DNA of 5,353 nt. Origin: an uncultured Pseudomonadota bacterium (lineage in GTDB: Bacteria > Desulfobacterota_B > Binatia > UBA9968). The stretch is taken from the NCBI GenBank assembly GCA_946478635.1, contig CAMLCX010000363.1:1-5353 (forward strand), written 5' to 3'. The position numbers and the translations under genes were made by a program. Positions 1 to 5,353 of this stretch are shown here, piece after piece. The notes beneath the pieces are model-generated. The model saw only the letters and a program-made list of their open reading frames with translations, made no database searches and was not told the origin of the DNA. The first letter of the stretch is position 1. Every line of letters begins with the position of its first letter.

Positions 1-708
1 GGATTCGGTGGTCGCTTGACCCACGCCGGTGGCCATGGGCGGGGCATTGAATCCTTTGTAACAGCAGATCCAGGTAATAATCAGACCGAAGCTAACGGAT
101 TTCAAAAAGCCGCTCAAGACGTCTTTGAACACAACGCTGAGCTCCATGCCGGCAAAATAGCTGCCGGAGCTGACGCCGAGGAGCTGCACGCCGATGACAT
201 AGGCGCCGTAAATCGCCACCACATCGAAGATTGCCGTGAGCAGCGGCATCGAGATCAAGCCGGCGATAATACGCGGCGAGACCAGATATTGAATCGGATT
301 GACGGCCATGGAGTAAAGCGCGTCGATCTGCTCGCTGACTTTCATGCTGGCGAGCTCCGCCGCCATGGCCGAGCCGGTCCTGCCCGTGACCATGAACGCC
401 GAGAGCACGGGTCCGAGTTCGCGCAGGATGCCGAGGGCGACCGCCGAGCCGAGAAAATTTTCTGCGTTAAACTTTCTTAAGCTGTAGTAACCTTGCAGGC
501 CCATGACCATGCCGGTAAACACGCCGGAAAGAATCACAACCGAGAGCGACTCGACGCCGATGGTGCGAACATGGTGGATCATCAGCCGCAGACGCATCGG
601 CGGGCGAAACGCCCACGCGAAGGCCGACAGAAGGAACATAAAAGTCCGCCCCATGTCGGCCGTGTTTTGAATACTATACCGGCCGATTTGACCGATGAAA
701 GAAGGCAT
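1..708 (-). CDS. mlaE: MlaE/YrbE-family ABC transporter permease, C-terminus cut by the window edge
   Basis: Reading the minus strand from ATG at 708 gives 236 uninterrupted codons running off the window. The protein is strongly hydrophobic. Residues 95-131 carry the family signature: LRELGPVLSA, then GRTGSAMAAELASMKV, then SEQIDAL, followed by a MAVNPIQYLVSPRIIAG-type segment at 134-150. In the known family this is the inner-membrane permease of the Mla system. It works with the ATPase MlaF and the MCE protein MlaD to move phospholipids between the inner and outer membranes. The usual length is about 260 residues, so roughly 20-25 are missing and the last transmembrane segment is incomplete. 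Hydrophobic stretches are visible near residues 54-72, 86-107, 147-178 and 198-216. ATG 708 is the first in-frame ATG after an upstream stop at 745-747; no clear Shine-Dalgarno precedes it. The next genes to the left would be expected to be mlaF and mlaD, but they are outside the window. Family assignment is firm; the exact transport role is inferred. Confidence 0.93.
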   Translation of the reverse strand, partial: MPSFIGQIGRYSIQNTADMGRTFMFLLSAFAWAFRPPMRLRLMIHHVRTIGVESLSVVILSGVFTGMVMGLQGYYSLRKFNAENFLGSAVALGILRELGPVLSAFMVTGRTGSAMAAELASMKVSEQIDALYSMAVNPIQYLVSPRIIAGLISMPLLTAIFDVVAIYGAYVIGVQLLGVSSGSYFAGMELSVVFKDVLSGFLKSVSFGLIITWICCYKGFNAPPMATGVGQATTES

Positions 709-744
709 AGGTTGTCTTGGAAAATCGATGTTACTAGTCTCAGG

Positions 745-773
745 CTATTACCGAATAGTCAATTGTTTTTCAA
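745..773 (-). promoter_or_regulatory. Weak sigma70-like promoter candidate for mlaE
   Basis: On the minus strand a TTGAAA (768-773) is followed after 17 bases by TAATAG (745-750). The -35 is good and the -10 is poor (three of six matches to TATAAT). It would start transcription around 738, giving a leader of about 30 bases before the mlaE ATG. Its position suits the gene, but the -10 is weak enough that this could be chance. Confidence 0.25.
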
Positions 774-780
774 GAATCGA

Positions 781-826
781 GAAGCTTAAATACGGTGCGG
801 CAGGCGTCGGGCTTAAGCTTCGCACC
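781..826. repeat. Two crossing inverted repeats between mlaE and trmN6
   Basis: GAAGCTTAA (781-789) is the exact reverse complement of TTAAGCTTC (813-821). GGTGCG (794-799) is the exact reverse complement of CGCACC (821-826). The arms occur in the order A-B-A'-B', so in RNA they could form a pseudoknot or two mutually exclusive hairpins; A' and B' share base 821. The sequence pairing is certain. Any function, either as an RNA leader on one strand or as a DNA protein-binding site, is inference. Confidence 0.6.
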
Positions 827-833
827 ATTCACC

Positions 834-873
834 GGAGGATTGGAGTGATGGAGTATTGGGACGATAGAGGATG
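834..873. repeat. Degenerate 8-bp tandem repeat
   Basis: Five consecutive octamers can be aligned: GGAGGATT, GGAGTGAT, GGAGTATT, GGGACGAT and AGAGGATG. The first three agree closely (GGAG plus a variable base pair plus WT) and the last two are decayed. The block lies about 45 bases upstream of trmN6. It creates several Shine-Dalgarno-like GGAG strings and an in-frame ATG at 848, which probably explains why short ORFs appear here. From memory, similar GGAGTGAT-type runs occur between genes in some environmental proteobacterial genomes; I cannot verify that here. Confidence 0.55.
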
Positions 874-917
874 TCCTTGCCCGACTGTAAAAACCGGGAG
901 AGCATTTGAAGAAGACG

Positions 918-1694
918 ATGGCGCAACGAGAAGATAGCGCGAAAACGCCGAATGAAACGCTGGATGCGTTGTTCGACGGCCGCATGAGCCTGTTTCAAAG
1001 CCGGACGGGATACCGATTTTCGATCGATGCGCTGCTCCTGGCTTATTTCGTCGTCATTCGGCCGGGTGACAGGATCGTTGATCTCGGCACCGGCAATGGC
1101 ATTATCCCGCTTGTGCTGGCCCGGCGGCATTCATCCGTCACGGTCACTGGTATCGAACTGCAAGGGTCGATGGTCGAGCGCGCGCGGCGCAATGTGCGGT
1201 TAAACGAGCTCGAAGCGCGAATCAAAATCATCTCGGGCGACGTGCGCACCCGGCAAAATTTTCCAGGAGCGGCCGGTGCGGACGTCGTCGTGTGTAATCC
1301 GCCCTATCGTAAACCAGGCAGCGGGCGCATCAGCGCCGACGGTGAACGCCAAATCGCCCGTCATGAGACGAGCGGTGATCTCGGCGCGTTCCTCGACGCG
1401 GCGGCATTCCTCCTGCGAAACAAAGGTCGCATGGCGCTCGTTTATGCGGCCGAGCGTTGCACCGATCTATTTTTGGCGCTGCGCCACGCGCGTCTCGAGC
1501 CGAAGCGGTTGCGTATGGTTCATTCGTTTCGGGATGTCGAAGCGTCGCTGGTATTGATCGAAAGCGTCAAGGGCGGCCGGCCCGGCTTGACCGTGGAACA
1601 GCCCTTGACGATCTATCGCCGGGGTAAAGATTATTCGGAGGAAGTGGCCGCGATGATCGCCGGCAAGCAGTTGAATTTCCCCAAACAGCTTTGA
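918..1694 (+). CDS. trmN6: TrmN6/YfiC-like tRNA1(Val) adenine-37 N6-methyltransferase
   Basis: This is a class I SAM-dependent methyltransferase of 258 residues, close to the roughly 245 of the E. coli family member. From ATG 918 the N-terminus has a RFSIDALLLA segment (33-42), typical of the COG4123/TrmN6 family. Then come SAM motif I DLGTGNG (55-61), an acidic ribose-binding residue in GIEL (Glu80), and the catalytic NPPY (127-130) of enzymes that methylate an exocyclic adenine amino group. The E. coli enzyme makes m6A37 in tRNA1(Val); substrate identity here is inferred from family only. Start choice is uncertain. ATG 918 has a weak AGAAG-type site upstream. An in-frame TTG at 906, four codons earlier, has GGGAG five bases upstream and would give 262 residues. 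The gene diverges from mlaE and converges on dciA with one base between the stop codons. No terminator lies between them. Confidence 0.87.
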   Translation: MAQREDSAKTPNETLDALFDGRMSLFQSRTGYRFSIDALLLAYFVVIRPGDRIVDLGTGNGIIPLVLARRHSSVTVTGIELQGSMVERARRNVRLNELEARIKIISGDVRTRQNFPGAAGADVVVCNPPYRKPGSGRISADGERQIARHETSGDLGAFLDAAAFLLRNKGRMALVYAAERCTDLFLALRHARLEPKRLRMVHSFRDVEASLVLIESVKGGRPGLTVEQPLTIYRRGKDYSEEVAAMIAGKQLNFPKQL

Positions 1695-1695
1695 T

Positions 1696-2166
1696 TCAAT
1701 TCTTTGGTTTTCGCCGGGAGTAGCTTTTCAAGAGCTTCGTAAATGCCGCGCGGATATCCGCATCGTTGATCGTATCGAGAAATTCCTCGTTAACGGCCGC
1801 AGCGTTTGACGTCTCGTCGGGCGAGGAGCGGACATCCGGTTGCTCCACGTCGTGGATATTGATTCGCCCGACCATGAAAAAAATATTTTTGACGATCTCT
1901 CCCTTGAGACGTTGGTTGAGTTTGCTCGCGATCATTTCTTTCATGAACTGAAGTTGCTGCATCCACACCGGGCTCGATACTTTCACGAACAGCGTGCCGT
2001 TGCGGATTTTTTCAGGCTGGGCGTTGCGGGCGATCACGGCGCCGACAACGTCGTTCCAGATCGGCCAGACGCCATATTCGTCCAGCCGCATGACCAAGTC
2101 CAACCGCTTGAGCGATTGCTCGAGGACACTGCCGAGACTTTCGATCGGTGAGCTTTTTTTAGCCAT
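1696..2166 (-). CDS. dciA: DciA-like helicase loader (DUF721 family)
   Basis: A 156-residue protein with the DUF721 pattern across about residues 8-102: an N-terminal helix (GSVLEQSLKRL, 12-22), W37 followed by VVG (40-42), a basic and polar strand with NGTLFVKV (56-63), W68 beginning the next helix, then QQLQFMKEMIASKLNQRL (70-87) and a closing IVKNIFFMVGRI strand (91-102). DciA is the ancestral bacterial loader or operator of the replicative helicase DnaB and is present in most bacteria that lack DnaC/DnaI. After the domain comes a less conserved linker and a tail containing DADIRAAFTKLL and a basic end, SRRKPKN. The ATG at 2166 is the first methionine of the frame; only a distant GAAG precedes it. 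I found no convincing promoter in the 234 bases between it and nrdJ. The gene is transcribed away from nrdJ and its stop codon nearly abuts that of trmN6. Family assignment is good; helicase loading is inferred from the family. Confidence 0.85.
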   Translation of the reverse strand: MAKKSSPIESLGSVLEQSLKRLDLVMRLDEYGVWPIWNDVVGAVIARNAQPEKIRNGTLFVKVSSPVWMQQLQFMKEMIASKLNQRLKGEIVKNIFFMVGRINIHDVEQPDVRSSPDETSNAAAVNEEFLDTINDADIRAAFTKLLKSYSRRKPKN

Positions 2167-2227
2167 TGGGAGCGCTTCAAAGACGTTAGCAGATCCGAAA
2201 TCGCTACTCTAGGTCAAATTTCAGCGA

Positions 2228-2247
2228 CTCCCGAACGCTCCCGAAAC
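2228..2247. repeat. Tandem 10-bp direct repeat in the dciA/nrdJ intergenic region
   Basis: CTCCCGAA occurs at 2228-2235 and again at 2238-2245, exactly ten bases apart, about one helical turn. The CGCTCCC at 2236-2242 is also the reverse complement of GGGAGCG at 2168-2174, just upstream of the dciA start. Repeats one turn apart can be operator half-sites, but nothing else here supports a specific regulator. Confidence 0.4.
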
Positions 2248-2287
2248 TCATCAAAAGAGGCGAAAAGTCACAACAAATTGAGCGCCG

Positions 2288-2327
2288 AAAAAATTATATT
2301 GACAAACTGGGGAGAAGTTTTTAAAAG
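2288..2327 (+). promoter_or_regulatory. Sigma70-type promoter of nrdJ
   Basis: A perfect -35 hexamer TTGACA (2299-2304) is followed after exactly 17 bases by TAAAAG (2322-2327), four of six matches to TATAAT. An A/T-rich stretch (2288-2298) directly upstream resembles an UP element. Transcription would begin near 2333-2335, giving a leader of about 67 bases. The promoter lies inside the theoretical upstream extension of the nrdJ frame, which argues against any start earlier than 2401. Confidence 0.65.
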
Positions 2328-2342
2328 TACCAAATCTAGTGT
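2327..2342 (+). promoter_or_regulatory. NrdR-box-like site 1, at the predicted transcription start
   Basis: The 16 bases match the published NrdR box consensus acaCwAtATaTwGtgt at 11 of 16 positions, with a full right half TAGTGT. The site overlaps the last base of the -10 and the predicted start of transcription, where a bound repressor would block RNA polymerase. Its first base is exactly 31 bp from that of site 2. The pairing is what makes this weaker site credible. Confidence 0.6.
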
Positions 2343-2357
2343 ATTTCTGATTGAACC

Positions 2358-2373
2358 ACACCATATATTGGGA
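2358..2373 (+). promoter_or_regulatory. NrdR-box-like site 2, in the nrdJ leader
   Basis: ACACCATATATTGGGA matches the NrdR consensus at 13 of 16 positions, including the ACAC left half and the ATATAT core followed by TG. NrdR is the zinc-finger/ATP-cone repressor that binds pairs of such boxes upstream of ribonucleotide reductase genes in an ATP/dATP-dependent way. Paired boxes are usually about 31-32 bp apart, and these two are 31 bp apart. The nrdR gene itself is not in the window. Confidence 0.72.
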
Positions 2374-2386
2374 ATCCGAACAGGGG

Positions 2387-2392
2387 AAGGAG
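2387..2392 (+). promoter_or_regulatory. Ribosome binding site that fixes the nrdJ start
   Basis: AAGGAG ends eight bases before ATG 2401, an optimal arrangement. No comparable site precedes the in-frame TTG at 2278, so translation is assigned to 2401. Confidence 0.85.
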
Positions 2393-2400
2393 TAGGAAAC

Positions 2401-5166
<2,766 letters not shown>

Positions 5167-5196
5167 GAACTGGCTGCTATTATAATAGTAAGAGTC

Positions 5197-5235
5197 AAAA
5201 CGGGCCGGCACACGTAAGTGCCGGCCCGTTTTTTT
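5197..5235. terminator. Strong intrinsic terminator after nrdJ, probably bidirectional
   Basis: A perfect 11-bp GC-rich stem, CGGGCCGGCAC (5201-5211) with GTGCCGGCCCG (5218-5228), closes a six-base loop and is followed by seven T residues (5229-5235). Four A residues (5197-5200) precede the left arm, so the stem extends by four A-T pairs and the minus strand also ends in a short T run. It starts about 30 bases after the nrdJ stop and could also end a leftward transcript from the right. Confidence 0.93.
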
Positions 5236-5301
5236 GTGGCGCTTGCCAAAGTCGAGTTTCAGCGGTTGATAGGCGGACTGCCAAAGCGGGCGACCGACCG
5301 C

Positions 5302-5353
5302 TTATTTTCTTTCGAGATGAAGAACGCCCTTCTGGGTGTCGATATCCATGCGG
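5302..5353 (-). CDS. Possible C-terminal end of a leftward gene, product unknown
   Basis: On the minus strand, codons entering from the right edge read RMDIDTQKGVLHLERK and then TAA at 5304-5302. The fragment is only 16 residues, with a charged end that could pass for a protein C-terminus. A leftward gene ending here would converge on nrdJ and share the bidirectional terminator, which makes sense of the layout. The same bases read on the plus strand offer an ATG at 5317 (MKNALLGVDIHA), but it has no Shine-Dalgarno. I do not recognise the family. Bases 5236-5301 hold nothing I can name. Confidence 0.35.
   Translation of the reverse strand, partial: RMDIDTQKGVLHLERK

Noticed and set aside
16..789. 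Plus-strand open frames across the left end, rich in His, Arg, Asp and Ala
   Set aside because: They are antisense shadows of the mlaE permease, whose minus-strand protein has clear family motifs.
840..868. TTGGAG and GATAGA with a 17-base spacer as a trmN6 promoter
   Set aside because: Both hexamers are poor and the -35 lies within the tandem repeat.
848..937. A 29-codon frame beginning with ATG 848 after GGAGG, with a Cys-Pro-Cys-Pro segment, as a possible leader peptide
   Set aside because: The GGAGG and the ATG both fall within the 8-bp tandem repeat, so the apparent start signal is explained by repetition. It overlaps the trmN6 start and has no recognisable regulatory peptide features.
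2289..2304. A third NrdR-like site overlapping the nrdJ -35
   Set aside because: It matches only 10 of 16 positions, mostly through A/T richness. It is 38 bp from site 1, out of step with the 31-bp pair.
5177..5188. Perfect 12-bp palindrome CTATTATAATAG containing TATAAT
   Set aside because: It lies between the nrdJ stop and the terminator, has no -35 at the right distance, and any transcript from it would end at once in the terminator. Likely chance in A/T-rich sequence.

Overview
The window holds four recognisable housekeeping genes, two intergenic regulatory regions and a small gene fragment at the right edge. It looks like chromosomal DNA from a moderately GC-rich Gram-negative bacterium. 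The MlaE-type permease implies an outer membrane. A DUF721/DciA helicase loader together with a single-polypeptide B12-dependent ribonucleotide reductase would fit a deltaproteobacterial (Desulfobacterota/Binatota-like) lineage. That placement is an inference from protein character only. I saw no transposase, integrase, phage gene, CRISPR array or RNA gene.

Layout: (1) 1-708, minus strand: an MlaE/YrbE lipid-transport permease, cut by the left edge shortly before its C-terminus. (2) 709-917: a divergent intergenic region with a weak leftward promoter candidate, crossing inverted repeats (781-826) and a degenerate 8-bp tandem repeat (834-873). (3) 918-1694, plus strand: a TrmN6/YfiC-like N6-adenine methyltransferase. 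(4) 1696-2166, minus strand: DciA (DUF721), convergent with trmN6, with one base between the two stop codons. (5) 2167-2400: the divergent dciA/nrdJ control region, with a sigma70-type promoter, two NrdR-box-like sites 31 bp apart and a strong ribosome binding site. (6) 2401-5166, plus strand: class II ribonucleotide reductase NrdJ with all catalytic residues, a TSCPD domain and a C-terminal zinc-ribbon/cysteine tail. (7) 5197-5235: a strong, nearly symmetrical intrinsic terminator. (8) 5302-5353: a possible C-terminal fragment of a leftward gene.

Two neighbours serve DNA replication: DciA loads the replicative helicase and NrdJ makes the dNTPs. They are transcribed divergently from one 234-bp region. 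The NrdR-type sites lie at and just downstream of the predicted nrdJ start of transcription, so nrdJ is probably repressed by NrdR when (d)ATP is plentiful. No cobalamin riboswitch is apparent in the leader. I do not see a wholly new system here. The best-supported new observation is the paired NrdR sites, which also fix the nrdJ start at 2401.
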